Source: Actinocatenispora sp963815125 (GTDB taxonomy: Bacteria; Actinomycetota; Actinomycetes; Mycobacteriales; Micromonosporaceae). Taken from it: a DNA stretch of 64,000 nt. Position numbers and translations under genes: made by a program. How positions within the stretch are numbered: position 1 is the stretch's first letter; every line of letters starts with the position of its first letter. Below, piece by piece: positions 1 to 9,154 of this stretch. The stretch is taken from the NCBI GenBank assembly GCA_963815125.1, contig CAWFFM010000003.1:372001-436000 (forward strand), written 5' to 3'. The notes beneath the pieces were generated by a model. That model had not been told where the DNA came from and ran no database searches. It saw only the letters and a program-made list of their open reading frames with translations.

Positions 1-6
1 CGACTC

Positions 7-678
7 TTGTCGCGCAACGAGGACGACCCAGGGGAACTGGCGGAGCTGAAGCTCCCGCCCGGCGTCGAGCAGTTCGGTAATCACCGGGCCTCACGGCCGC
101 GCCCGGGTGAGAGCGACCCTCGGACGCTGCGCGGCACGGACCCGACCGGTTCGCTGATGGTGCAGGTGGATCCGTCGGGCCGGGTAGTCGACGTACGGGT
201 CGCTGGCTACTGGCGCAGCGAGATCGCGCCGGACGAATTCGGTACGGCGGTGTTGACTGCGTACTGGGCAGCGGTCGAGGCTGCGCTCACCGCTGCGCGG
301 CAGTCGCCGGGGAATCCTGAGGAACCCGCCGCCACGACCGGGTTCGGCGCCGATCTACCGACCACCTGGACCGATGAGGCACTACAGGACTGGTCGGCCC
401 GGACCATGGCCACGATGCGGGAACTGGATCAGCAACTGGACGAGTTTGCCGAGATGTCGGCGAAGCAGCCGGCTCCGCCACCGGATCGCGAGTTCACCAG
501 TCCACAGGGCCACATCACCGTACGCACCAGCCAGGGCGCGATCGTCGACATCCATTGCGATCCCGCAATCGCCCGGCTCACCGACACACAGCTGACCGGC
601 GAGGCATGTGCTGTCCTGCGTGCCGCAGTGCCGGCCCGGGACAGCGCTGGCGAAGGGGACGAAAGTGTCAGACATTGA
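7..678 (+). CDS. YbaB/EbfC-like protein of a type VII secretion-type gene group
   Basis: The protein (223 residues from a TTG) contains two modules that resemble the YbaB/EbfC fold, each with a pattern like 'G.I.V..S..G.V.D' followed by a helix (about residues 48-95 and 165-210). A helical, coiled-coil-prone middle (MRELDQQLDEFAEM) lies between them. Proteins of this type often precede small EspC- or WXG-like genes in actinomycetes, and the next gene overlaps its end by 14 bases. The frame stays open to the left edge of the window, so the true start may lie outside. Assignment to the family is by pattern only. Confidence 0.6.
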   Translation: MSRNEDDPGELAELKLPPGVEQFGNHRASRPRPGESDPRTLRGTDPTGSLMVQVDPSGRVVDVRVAGYWRSEIAPDEFGTAVLTAYWAAVEAALTAARQSPGNPEEPAATTGFGADLPTTWTDEALQDWSARTMATMRELDQQLDEFAEMSAKQPAPPPDREFTSPQGHITVRTSQGAIVDIHCDPAIARLTDTQLTGEACAVLRAAVPARDSAGEGDESVRH

Positions 679-997
679 GGTCATCACAGACGCCCTGCGG
701 GAAGAAGCTAAGAAGTGGATCAAAGCCTCCGACGACATCGCCGCAGTCGGGAGTGACCTACGCAAACTCGATCTTGCCCGGACGGCATTCTTCCTCGGTG
801 ACATCAGCGCCAGCGGCCATGCAAAGCTCTATGGAGAGGTCAGGTTGCAGATGGCCAAATGGTTCATGGAAGCCCACCTGCAGTTCGACGGCATGGCGTC
901 AGCCCTCCGGAAGATCGCTGACGCCTACGACGATGCGGACTCTCAGTCGGCTCTGGACCTCTCGGAAATCTTCCCGCATGGATCTGATCACAGATAA
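665..997 (+). CDS. EspC/WXG100-like small helical protein, putative type VII secretion substrate
   Basis: A 110-residue helical protein starting at a GTG preceded by a purine-rich ribosome site (gaagggg). It overlaps the upstream gene by 14 bases, so translation is probably coupled. The sequence has two long amphipathic helices and ends with YDDAD, which fits the YxxxD/E export signal of type VII secretion substrates. No ESX core gene (eccB to eccE, mycP) is visible in the window, so the secretion machine would be encoded elsewhere. Function is inferred from the motif and from neighbours. Confidence 0.6.
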   Translation: MSDIEVITDALREEAKKWIKASDDIAAVGSDLRKLDLARTAFFLGDISASGHAKLYGEVRLQMAKWFMEAHLQFDGMASALRKIADAYDDADSQSALDLSEIFPHGSDHR

Positions 998-1007
998 GGA
1001 GATTCTG

Positions 1008-1760
1008 ATGGCTCCCCCTAAGAGGAATGACCCTTCATTGCTTCTCGCGCCGTACCAGTCCGGGTTCGTGACTTGTCGGCAGATCGAAAAGCGGCTCATC
1101 AGCGAGTACAACAAGATGGTGGACAAAGTCAACAACAGTTTTTTTATGCCACCAGTGGTAATCGCAACGGCCGGTGCAATCGACGCCATCCGAAAACATC
1201 TTCAGCAGGTGTTCAAGGAACTCAAACATCTGTACAAGCACGAGACGTCGGTACTATCTCTGCTCTATGCCAGCGTTGAGTGGCTCGACGTGGAGGGGAA
1301 ACTGGCCGCCATCTCCGGCGACGTGAACTACCATCCGACCGACAACATCTACACATGGCATAGTGACGCGCAGGCCGCGTATGACAAGGAGTCAGGACGT
1401 CAGCTCGCTGCAGTGAATGTCGCTACTGATACAGCAACTGCTGTCCGGCAGTTTCTGGTGAAGATCGCCGCTGTCAACATCGAATTCGTCACCGGCATTG
1501 CCAAGATTATGACTAAATTAGTCGGCATCCTCGCTCAAGCCGCGAGCGACAGCATGACGGGCATCGATATACCCTTCGCTATTGATGCGATCGCGAAGGG
1601 TGTCAAGGATGTCGTGACTGGGGAACTCGACGTGCTCGTCGATTCTATGGGTAAGCAATTTATCGCCGGCCTTTCTGCCAGCGAGGACCTAGCAGGAAAA
1701 TCGAGGAGGAACAGGTCGGTCCTTGAAGATGGTCACTGGCCGGTCTCGGTGGCTCGGTAG
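1008..1760 (+). CDS. WXG-like helical protein with a probable frameshift near its 3' end
   Basis: The start ATG follows a strong ribosome site (AAGGAG, six bases before the start) located just after the previous stop, so the three genes form one operon. The protein (250 residues) is mostly alpha-helical, with a VEWLDVEGK segment and a long helical C-terminal half, like actinobacterial type VII secretion-associated proteins. The last residues in this frame are unlike coding sequence of its neighbours. After the stop, another frame reads SSSNLDQMQKAGDEIDQNNA and continues to 1866, which looks like the natural C terminus. At least one small indel between about 1690 and 1760 is likely. Confidence 0.55.
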   Translation: MAPPKRNDPSLLLAPYQSGFVTCRQIEKRLISEYNKMVDKVNNSFFMPPVVIATAGAIDAIRKHLQQVFKELKHLYKHETSVLSLLYASVEWLDVEGKLAAISGDVNYHPTDNIYTWHSDAQAAYDKESGRQLAAVNVATDTATAVRQFLVKIAAVNIEFVTGIAKIMTKLVGILAQAASDSMTGIDIPFAIDAIAKGVKDVVTGELDVLVDSMGKQFIAGLSASEDLAGKSRRNRSVLEDGHWPVSVAR

Positions 1761-1866
1761 TTCCAGCAATCTAGATCAGATGCAGAAAGCGGGCGACGAA
1801 ATCGACCAGAATAATGCGGACACCGAAGTTGTAGTGATGCTGTCAGTTCATGAGATGGCGAGCTGA
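1753..1866 (+). other. Out-of-frame continuation of the WXG-like gene
   Basis: This stretch reads LGSSSNLDQMQKAGDEIDQN and on to a TGA at 1864-1866 in the frame one base forward of the upstream gene. The acidic helical character matches the C termini of WXG-type proteins. It overlaps the convergent lipoprotein gene by about 19 bases. A base lost or gained upstream would separate it from its gene; a sequencing error is also possible. Confidence 0.4.
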
Positions 1867-2513
1867 ATGAGGTTCGCGGCGACTGCGCGTGTTACCGATT
1901 TCAATACTCGTGGCGAAGCGTACCCGGGCGCGATGTCATCGAAGTAGGCGGTAATGACGAGGTTGTCCTTGCGTGCAATGATGTAGTAAGAGTTGCTCTG
2001 GAGGCCCGGATGATCGACGCCGGCAAATCCGGTCGCTGAATCGCCTAGGTCGACGATGGGCCCGTCAATTCGGATCTTGTCGTTCGCGAAATCTCTCACG
2101 AGATGCGAGTAGTACTGGTCGCTATATTGTGACGAATTGCAGGCCTCAATCCCGACGTCTATATCTGAATCATGCTTGACTGGTGCGGTGTAGTCGCGTG
2201 ATGTAAAGGTGCACTCCGCGCTCGAAGTGAAATTCATGAACGGAGAAGACTTTGGGCCAGGAGTGGCGTTGTCGGTCTTCCAGTGGATCTTCGCCAAGGG
2301 TTTGCGGTCGAGCTTGTTGCACAGGTCCAGCCCGGCCACGTTGTACCGGGGACTGGGGGAAGCGCTCGGGGTCGCAGAGGCGTGGGTGCGGGTGCCCGGA
2401 CGTGAGGTGCATCCGACTGTGGCGACAGTAAGAAGAGGTATAACCATGGCGACTGTCAGTCGAGTGCGTGCTGATGCACGCCTTTGCGATCCGCCACTGG
2501 CGTGTCGTTTCAC
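1848..2513 (-). CDS. Secreted lipoprotein, DUF3558-like
   Basis: The 221-residue product has a basic N terminus, a hydrophobic stretch and the lipobox LTVATVGC, so it should be exported and anchored by the cysteine near residue 35. A low-complexity Ser/Pro/Thr linker follows. The mature part carries two Cys residues (LDLCNKL and SSAECTF), and a third lies in GIEACNSS, a layout found in the DUF3558 lipoprotein family of actinomycetes. No enzymatic motif is visible. It is convergent with the WXG-like gene, and its AT content is higher than most of the window. Confidence 0.6.
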   Translation of the reverse strand: MKRHASGGSQRRASARTRLTVAMVIPLLTVATVGCTSRPGTRTHASATPSASPSPRYNVAGLDLCNKLDRKPLAKIHWKTDNATPGPKSSPFMNFTSSAECTFTSRDYTAPVKHDSDIDVGIEACNSSQYSDQYYSHLVRDFANDKIRIDGPIVDLGDSATGFAGVDHPGLQSNSYYIIARKDNLVITAYFDDIAPGYASPRVLKSVTRAVAANLIQLAIS

Positions 2514-2666
2514 GGCTACCTCAATTCCGACGGACGGGACAGACGGGAAGCAGTCTAGCGATACACGCCAAGTCGTAATCCGACCGCAGGATTCCCGCGT
2601 TGCGACGAACAGTTGCGCATCAAGGAATTGCGTGGAACACGCTGGTCGTATTGGCAGTTGTGCCGG

Positions 2667-5600
2667 TCAGCTCCGGAGTGCGACGTCTGGGGATGTGGGC
2701 AGCGGCTGGTTGTGGCCGACGTGGATGTAGCCGGCCCACCGGGTGGGCGTCGAGGTGAACTCGTCGCGCGCGGCCCGGATCGTGTCGTTGAGTGCCTGCG
2801 CCGCGGCCGCCGTGTCCGGCGGTCGGGTGCCGTCGCGGGTCAGCGCGCGGTAGAAGGCTTTGGCGATCCGCGCGGTATCCGTCGTACGCCACATCGTGCC
2901 GACGACCCCCCGGAAGCCGGCGAGCTGGAACGCCGAGGCAAGGTGCAGCGGCTCGTCGGTGAACGTCGGATGGATCTCGGCCGTACTGCACGCCGAGAGG
3001 AACGCCAGCTCGGAATGGTCCAGCTGGTAGGACTGCACCATGTGCGGGCTGAGCGTCTCGGAGCCCAGCCGCAGACCTCCGAGCAGCATGGCATCGGCGG
3101 TGGTGTCCGCCCTGCCGTGGCAGGCGAAGTGCGCGATCGGGTGTATCCGCAGCATGTCCTCGACGTCGCGGGTCGCTACCTCCGCCCCGGTGAGTACGGC
3201 GGAGCCGGGGATGAGTCGGGCGACCTCGTCGGCCTCGGCCCGCACCTCCGGTAGCGCCGCCGCACCCTCGGCGCCGGGTACACCGACGATCGTCGCCGTG
3301 GGAGTGCTGAGCCGGGGTGGCCGCTCGGCCACAGTATCGGCGAGGGCGGTGAGAGTCGGGGTGTACGACGACACGACGCGGTCGAGTACGGTCCGGGTCC
3401 GCCCCTGCTCCCGGTGATGCCCTGCGGCATGCAGCGGGAGCCGGGCCAGGTTGCCGACCGGGCACCACCAGACCCTGGGAGGCTGCCCGCCGACCGGGGC
3501 GATCAGGTCGAGTATCGGCCCGGTCACCGCGTCCCACAACCAGGCCAGTACACCGAGCAGGTCCTGTTGAGCTCGGAGCCGGCGGTCGAACGGCATGTCC
3601 ACGTTCGTGGCGTCGGCCACGGCCCGGTGCAGCTGGACGACCCGCTCCCGTACGACGGTCTCATGCAGCTCGGGCAGTCGGATCGGTTGTACGGGGCGGT
3701 CGGGTTCCGCCGGTACCAGCAGCGCGTCGCCCCGGTCGCCATGGGTGGTGACCATGACGACCGGCAGGCCGCGTAGCCGTTCGCGCAGCACCGGCAGCGA
3801 CGGTGGGCGCAGTAGGTCGTCGAAGCCCGGCAGTGCGCGGATCCGGTCTACCAGCCGGTCCCGCTCGGCGGCGAGCTTGCGGGTCAGCGGTACCCAGATC
3901 GGCCGTGGGTCCCACTCCGTCGAACTCTTGTCCAACAGCTCACCGGAGGCCGACCTGCGCTCGACCTCGATGGTGAAGGCCGCGATGCTCGTGTACGAGT
4001 CCGCTGTGGACAGTTCCCGATCGACCCGCTTCAGCTCCGCGGCGACGCCGGGATCGACGGCTCGAAGACGCGTCCGGGCGGTACGGATGCCCAGCGCCTC
4101 GTGGAACAGCAGGCCGCGGCCGCGCTCCAGCAGTTCCACGGCGGTGTCCGGCTCCTGTGCCGCGACGGCGGCTGCGGCGGCCTCGGCGGCCAGCCCGCCG
4201 ACGCTGCCGAGCGCGGTGAGCCGGCGGCGACCGGCGGTGGACCGGGTGGCGATCTCCGGCATCCGGCGTACGGCCCGCTCCAGCGCTGCCAACCGGGCCG
4301 CGGGATCGGCTGCCTCCTGCGCCAGTTCGGCCCGCTGGCGTTCGGCGTCGATACGGGCTTGCGGGGCGGTGACCGGCGATGTGGCGAGCGCGGCGTAGGT
4401 GTCGCTGGCATCAGCCCGTGCTCTCTCTGCATCGGGTCCGCCGAGCCTGGCCAGGTCGGTCGCCGCCCGTGCCCTGATCTGGGCCCGGATCGGCCACCAG
4501 TGGTTGTCTGCGGGCGTCTGGTGGAGGGCCTCGCCGGCCAGTTCCACGGCGCTGCGCAGCACGGCGAGGTCGCCGCTGACCCGGTACCGCTCGTGCCGGG
4601 CCTCGGCGATCGAACTGTTGATCCGTGGATGGTCCGGGTGCCCGGTCGGGAGCAGGGCGAGCGCGTCCTGGTAGATCCGGTCAGCGGCCAACAGACCGTC
4701 CGTGTCCCTGCGACGGATGGCGTACCGCGTCAGGCTGGACGCCAGGTTGTAGGTGAAACCGACGCGGCGCGAGTCGTCGTGGGGCAGGACGTCGAGCGCA
4801 CGCCGGTTGGCTCGTACGGCTTCCGCGAGCAGCGCGTCGTCGGGCGCCAGCAGGTCGGCCTGCGTCAGGATGGCGCCGAGGTTCATCAACCGCAACGGAT
4901 AGTTGTCGTCGTCGGTCGATGTGTGCTCCAGCGCCGCTCGCTCGTACCGCAGCGCCTCGTCCAGCACCACCGGGTCCTTCCTGAGATGACCCGCGTGCGC
5001 GAGGACATCGGCAAGTGTGGCGAGCTGGCCCGCATGGTGTTCCGAGCTCTCGTCGGTCAGGTCCAGTGCGGCGCGGGCGGCTTCCACTGCCGTGTCGACT
5101 TTCGCTTCGGACCGTCCGTGCAGGCCGGCCATGCTGGCCGTGTACGCGAGCAGGCTCAGGATCCGCCGTCGCAGCGGATGTCCCTGCCCGGCCGCGATCA
5201 GGGCGACGTCCGCCCAGGTCGCGGCTCGTACCGCGCCGTCCAGTTCGCCGCCGTGCTGCCAGCGGTCGGATTCCGCATCGGCCAGGGCGAGCAGCGCACG
5301 CGGTCGCTCCTGATGGAATGCGGGTACGGACGCGAACAGCATGAGGGCTGCGTCGCGCCGTTCGGCCAGCGACTGCGGTGACGCATCGACCCTTACCCGG
5401 TCGTCCAGTGCCTCCACCTGGTGGAACAACTGGCCAAGGGTCCCGGGTTCCGGTGCGGCGGACAGGATCGTCTGTACGGGACCTACACCGACGGCGTCGA
5501 CCAACAGGTTGGCGGTCTCGTTGAGCCGTCGCAGCCGCACTTCCAGCTCTGGATCGTCCGGAGCGGTGCGGGCGACCGCATCCCGCCATGCTGCGGTCGC

Positions 5601-6458
5601 CTCGAGCACCAGCTCGACCGGGGAGACTGCCGCGATCTCGTAGAGTCGGCACAGAGCGGAAGCCAGCCGCGCGACGCGGTTCAGGTCGGTCGGCTGCTGC
5701 TGCTGCCAGCCGAGTTGCGCCGCCTTGCGGTACGTGTCGACAGCCAGTTCCAGTGCCCGCCTACCGGCGCCCCGGTCGAAGTACAGCTCGAACAGCCGGC
5801 CGTGAACGGTGAGCCGGGACGCGCGGTGCGGGTCACGGGCGGTCGTGGTGGCCACCGCGTCTGCGGCAGCGGCCAGCGCATCGGTGTGGCTGTACCTGCC
5901 GCCGACCTGCTCGGCGAGGGTGAAGAGGGCGTCGGTGAGGTCGGTGCGCAGCGCGGCCGGGAGCAGAAGGCCGGGCATGGAACGCTGACGTTCCATGGAC
6001 TCCGACCATTCCCGGTACAGCGTGACCAGCATCGGCAGCGCTCTGCCGTCGCCGGCATGGTGGCGTTGCCAGAGTCCGGCGATGCGCTGAGCCTGCTGGG
6101 GGCTGAGCAGAACGGTGGACAGGTCATCGGCCCTGGGCGCCGGGTCTTCCCGGCATTCGTCGCGGAGCGGCTCGGGTACCGCCTCGCGGTGTCTGCGAAG
6201 GAGACCCCGGTAGAGCCGGACCGCGGCCCGGCGTTTCCGCAGACCGTCGAGGCCGGGCAGGAGCAGGTAGCGGTACCAGTGCAGTCGGGCCAGCGTCGTC
6301 GCGGCGTCCCTGCCCCGGCGCCGGCTCCCATCGCCGGCCTTCGTGGCGAGGTGCTGCTCCTCCGCCGACAGGTCCGCGTCGAGCAGGACGGTGGGCTCGC
6401 CGGTGGCTTCGTACCGGTCCAGGACAGCGGTGACGCGCTGCAGGGCGGCTGTCGACAT
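2667..6458 (-). CDS. TPR-CHAT protein (caspase-like protease)
   Basis: The product is about 1263 residues long from an ATG with a good ribosome site (GGAAGGGG); an in-frame ATG lies 22 codons upstream. The first ~900 residues are helical repeats of the tetratricopeptide kind. The C terminus is a CHAT domain of the caspase-like clan CD. It contains VSSYTPTLTAL, the catalytic His motif HFACHG (His about 1114) and the catalytic Cys motif LSACSTAE (Cys about 1157). It then has the family's DEPLHLASAFQLAGFRGVVG and TMW segments. Such proteins are proteolytic effectors or switches; the same class of architecture occurs in Csx29 of gRAMP/Craspase. No CRISPR genes are nearby. It diverges from a two-gene unit beginning at 6613. 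Confidence 0.85.
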   Translation of the reverse strand: MSTAALQRVTAVLDRYEATGEPTVLLDADLSAEEQHLATKAGDGSRRRGRDAATTLARLHWYRYLLLPGLDGLRKRRAAVRLYRGLLRRHREAVPEPLRDECREDPAPRADDLSTVLLSPQQAQRIAGLWQRHHAGDGRALPMLVTLYREWSESMERQRSMPGLLLPAALRTDLTDALFTLAEQVGGRYSHTDALAAAADAVATTTARDPHRASRLTVHGRLFELYFDRGAGRRALELAVDTYRKAAQLGWQQQQPTDLNRVARLASALCRLYEIAAVSPVELVLEATAAWRDAVARTAPDDPELEVRLRRLNETANLLVDAVGVGPVQTILSAAPEPGTLGQLFHQVEALDDRVRVDASPQSLAERRDAALMLFASVPAFHQERPRALLALADAESDRWQHGGELDGAVRAATWADVALIAAGQGHPLRRRILSLLAYTASMAGLHGRSEAKVDTAVEAARAALDLTDESSEHHAGQLATLADVLAHAGHLRKDPVVLDEALRYERAALEHTSTDDDNYPLRLMNLGAILTQADLLAPDDALLAEAVRANRRALDVLPHDDSRRVGFTYNLASSLTRYAIRRRDTDGLLAADRIYQDALALLPTGHPDHPRINSSIAEARHERYRVSGDLAVLRSAVELAGEALHQTPADNHWWPIRAQIRARAATDLARLGGPDAERARADASDTYAALATSPVTAPQARIDAERQRAELAQEAADPAARLAALERAVRRMPEIATRSTAGRRRLTALGSVGGLAAEAAAAAVAAQEPDTAVELLERGRGLLFHEALGIRTARTRLRAVDPGVAAELKRVDRELSTADSYTSIAAFTIEVERRSASGELLDKSSTEWDPRPIWVPLTRKLAAERDRLVDRIRALPGFDDLLRPPSLPVLRERLRGLPVVMVTTHGDRGDALLVPAEPDRPVQPIRLPELHETVVRERVVQLHRAVADATNVDMPFDRRLRAQQDLLGVLAWLWDAVTGPILDLIAPVGGQPPRVWWCPVGNLARLPLHAAGHHREQGRTRTVLDRVVSSYTPTLTALADTVAERPPRLSTPTATIVGVPGAEGAAALPEVRAEADEVARLIPGSAVLTGAEVATRDVEDMLRIHPIAHFACHGRADTTADAMLLGGLRLGSETLSPHMVQSYQLDHSELAFLSACSTAEIHPTFTDEPLHLASAFQLAGFRGVVGTMWRTTDTARIAKAFYRALTRDGTRPPDTAAAAQALNDTIRAARDEFTSTPTRWAGYIHVGHNQPLPTSPDVALRS

Positions 6459-6612
6459 CGCTGGCCCCTTCCCGCCGGCTCCGGACCGTGTGCACCATCC
6501 CCACCCAGTGTCGTCGACCATCACAACCCTGGCGATGCTGCGGAGCCGCCGGTATGTGACGCGGTCGCTACTGTGTCAGCGGGATCCGCCGGACGGCATG
6601 CAGGGAGCGGAC

Positions 6613-6990
6613 ATGGACCTCGTCGCGCACCGTGTCGGGCGCCTGTGCCATCAGGCCACGGGCGGTCAACTGCGGACGTACGCGCAGCAGTTCGGTGCCC
6701 TCGACGTCTTGGACCGCATCGTCGACGCGATCGGCCGGGGCCGGATCGATGCCCGTCTGGAAGCCGACCTCGACGCTCTCGACGGCGCCTTCGCGCGCCA
6801 CGGCGTCGACGGGCTGACCACCGGGAGCCGTGGCTATGAGACCTGGCGTGGCTCGGGCCACCGGAGCTTCACGGCCTGGGCATGCCCGCAACGGTGGTCG
6901 TGTCCGCGCCGGGTCCAGCTCGACGACGGCGACCCGCCGGTGTGCGGGCTGACCGGCCGGTCCTTCACCGAGCTGCGGATCGACCTGTGA
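6613..6990 (+). CDS. Small protein with a Cys-rich, zinc-ribbon-like C terminus
   Basis: The ATG is preceded by gggagcgg. The 125-residue product has a helical N-terminal two-thirds and ends with a cysteine pattern (CPQRWSCPRRV, later PPVCGLTG) that could bind zinc. Its stop overlaps the next gene's GTG by four bases. I do not recognise a named family. Its position divergent from the TPR-CHAT gene suggests an adaptor or partner in the same system. A TACTGT hexamer at 6569-6574 could be a -10 element. An alternative in-frame ATG lies at 6598. Confidence 0.6.
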   Translation: MDLVAHRVGRLCHQATGGQLRTYAQQFGALDVLDRIVDAIGRGRIDARLEADLDALDGAFARHGVDGLTTGSRGYETWRGSGHRSFTAWACPQRWSCPRRVQLDDGDPPVCGLTGRSFTELRIDL

Positions 6991-7943
6991 CCGCGTTCCT
7001 CGCCGAGCTCGGCAAGCAGCTGGCGACCCGGTGGACCGCCACGGTGATGCTGCCGGGTGCACTGTTCGCCGGGGTCGTGGTCCTTGCCCGGGTACTCGGG
7101 CACCGCCACGCGGTGGACGGTACGACCCTGGCGGACCGGCTGCACGGCGTCGCCGCCGGCCCGGCTGGTGACGGTGGTACGACACTGCTGGTGACCGCGG
7201 CCGGGTTTCTGTTCGGTGCCGCGGTGGCCGGGCTCGTGGCCGCCGCGGCGGGTCTGCTGGTCGAGTGGATGTGGGGTCTGACCGGCTCGGCGTGGTTGTC
7301 GGGCCGGTTCACCGCGTGGCGACGGCGGCGGTGGGCGCGGGCGGACGCCGAGGTGGCGGCGGCGGAACGGGCCCTGCTCATGGACATGTCCGACGCCGAG
7401 CTGCGGACACGGACCGCGCGGGCGCTCGCCCGCCGGGACGCGATCTGCCTGGTATCCGCCGACCGGCCGACGTGGATCGGTGACCGGCTGCACGCCGCCG
7501 ACCTGCGGGTACATCACGGCTATGCGGTCGATCTGGCCACGGTGTGGCCGCGGCTGTGGCTGGTACTGCCGGAGACGACCCGTGGTGAGCTGACCGCGGT
7601 GCAGGACCGGTGTGCCTCGGCGGCCCGGCTGACCGGCTGGGGCGTGCTGTACCTGCTCGTCGGCGGGTTCTGGTGGCCGGCGCTGGCCGTGGGGGGCATC
7701 GTCCTGTGCACCGCCCGGTACCGGGCACGGCAGGCCGTCGGGGTCTATGCCGACCTGGTCGAAGCCGCCGTCGACCTGTACGGCCGGGAGCTCGCGACCC
7801 AGCTTGGCCTGGCCTGCCCCGGCCGGCTGACCGCCGAGATCGGTGCCGAGATCACCGCCATCGCCCGCAAGGACGACGTCGTACGGCGGGCCCGGTCGAT
7901 CCCGTCCGCTGGGTCGCCCTCACCACCCCTGATCGGTGCCTGA
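6987..7943 (+). CDS. Four-helix membrane protein of the CHAT locus
   Basis: The 318-residue protein begins at a GTG inside GTGA shared with the previous stop, a sign of coupled translation. It has two predicted membrane segments near the N terminus (VMLPGALFAGVVVLARVL and a long Ala/Gly/Leu stretch around residues 65-95). A soluble, arginine-rich middle follows, then two more segments around residues 215-250, and a cytoplasmic tail. No enzyme motif is visible. Its coupling to a Cys-rich protein and its place beside a CHAT protease raise the possibility of a membrane-targeting effector or protease substrate. That is inference. Confidence 0.6.
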   Translation: MTAFLAELGKQLATRWTATVMLPGALFAGVVVLARVLGHRHAVDGTTLADRLHGVAAGPAGDGGTTLLVTAAGFLFGAAVAGLVAAAAGLLVEWMWGLTGSAWLSGRFTAWRRRRWARADAEVAAAERALLMDMSDAELRTRTARALARRDAICLVSADRPTWIGDRLHAADLRVHHGYAVDLATVWPRLWLVLPETTRGELTAVQDRCASAARLTGWGVLYLLVGGFWWPALAVGGIVLCTARYRARQAVGVYADLVEAAVDLYGRELATQLGLACPGRLTAEIGAEITAIARKDDVVRRARSIPSAGSPSPPLIGA

Positions 7944-7948
7944 CACCG

Positions 7949-8974
7949 TCACGGCCGCCACGACGGGTTGTGCAGGATGGCGAGATTCTGCCGCGCGGTG
8001 ACCCCGAGACTGTGCCCGGCGTCGGGTAACGCGTCGAGTACGGCCCAGTACCCTTCGATCGCCTCCCGCCGCCGCCCGGCTAGGGCGAACGTGCCGGCGA
8101 GGTTGTTCCGCCGGCCGATGGTCGTGATGTCGTCCGGGCCGTGCCTGCGCTCGGTGTACCGCAGGTTCAGTTCGTGCAGGTCGATGGCCTGCGCGTACTG
8201 ACCGGCCTGCTGGTAACCGGCCGCCAGGTTGTTACGGAGCACCAGGGTGAGCCGACCGTCGGCGCCGTGCCAGTGCTCTGCCACGCTGACCAGCTCCCGC
8301 AGTACGTCCAGCCCGTCGTCGAACTCGCCGGCTGCGAGGTGGGCCTGCCCGAGAGCGTTGCGGACCTTGAGGGTGTCGTCATCGTCGGCGCCGAACGTTC
8401 GTTCGGCCTGCACGGCAAGCTGCTTGAGCAGGGCGAGGGCCTCGGCGAGGTGCCCGACCACCCGGTGGTTCTCCGCGACGGCCAGACGGTAGGCCAGGGT
8501 GCTGCGGTCGTACAGGGGGGCGTGGCCGAGCTGGGCCGCCTGGATGACGTCGAGCGACACCCGCACCAGGTCCAGATCGTCGGCGATCTGCCGCGGGGCC
8601 GGTGGAGGAGCGGCCGGCAACGGGCCGGTCGGCCCGGCCTCGTCCAGTACCCATGAGGTGAGCATCTCCCGGAGCGTCGCGGCGTCCGTTCCGTTGACGT
8701 GGAGCCGGAACCGGCCGTGGTCGGTCTCCAGCAGCAGCGATGACCCATCGTCATCCAGTTCCGTCCGGGAGGGTGCCAGGATGAAGGTCACGACGCTGGG
8801 GGCCTGCACGTCCAGGCCGCGCAGGTCCGCCCACGCGACGGACAGGAACCGGCGGAGCCGGCGCCGGATCACGATGCCGGACCGGTCGAGTACCACGGTG
8901 AGCTGAGGGACCGTGTTCTTCCGGTCGGGATGCCCGCCAAGGTAGGTCACTGTGTGCACCGTGAGCGTCGACAT
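7949..8974 (-). CDS. TPR protein with an N-terminal PH-like beta domain
   Basis: The 341-residue product has an N-terminal beta-rich domain of about 110 residues (alternating strands such as LTVVLDRSGIVIRRRLRR). After a Pro/Ala linker come four to five tetratricopeptide repeats of the TPR_10/TPR_12 type, each with an 'A...L.......G....AL' pattern (for example RNNLAAGYQQAGQYAQAIDL). Such modules mediate protein contacts. The gene converges on the membrane-protein gene with five bases between stops. It may belong to the same CHAT locus or stand alone. Confidence 0.65.
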   Translation of the reverse strand: MSTLTVHTVTYLGGHPDRKNTVPQLTVVLDRSGIVIRRRLRRFLSVAWADLRGLDVQAPSVVTFILAPSRTELDDDGSSLLLETDHGRFRLHVNGTDAATLREMLTSWVLDEAGPTGPLPAAPPPAPRQIADDLDLVRVSLDVIQAAQLGHAPLYDRSTLAYRLAVAENHRVVGHLAEALALLKQLAVQAERTFGADDDDTLKVRNALGQAHLAAGEFDDGLDVLRELVSVAEHWHGADGRLTLVLRNNLAAGYQQAGQYAQAIDLHELNLRYTERRHGPDDITTIGRRNNLAGTFALAGRRREAIEGYWAVLDALPDAGHSLGVTARQNLAILHNPSWRP

Positions 8975-9111
8975 CCTGACATCGTTTCAGCCGGCCGCCA
9001 CCGGGCCCGACACCCGACGTCGGCGGTACGCAGGGTTGAGGTAGCTGCGCCTGGTCGTTGCACGTCCAGTACTGCCCGGACTGGACGGCCTGAGCGACAG
9101 GAGAGACGTCG

Positions 9112-9154
9112 TTGCGACATCATGATGACGCCGCTATAGTGGCGCCATGATGTC
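9112..9154 (+). promoter_or_regulatory. Promoter and imperfect palindrome at a leaderless start
   Basis: TTGCGA (9112-9117), 17 bases, then TATAGT (9135-9140) make a good sigma-A-type promoter. Transcription would begin at about the A of the ATG at 9147, so the mRNA would be leaderless. Exact 8-base arms GACATCAT (9116-9123) and ATGATGTC (9147-9154) flank the -10, and the inner sequence is also partly symmetric. This is a likely operator covering the promoter. Confidence 0.55.
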
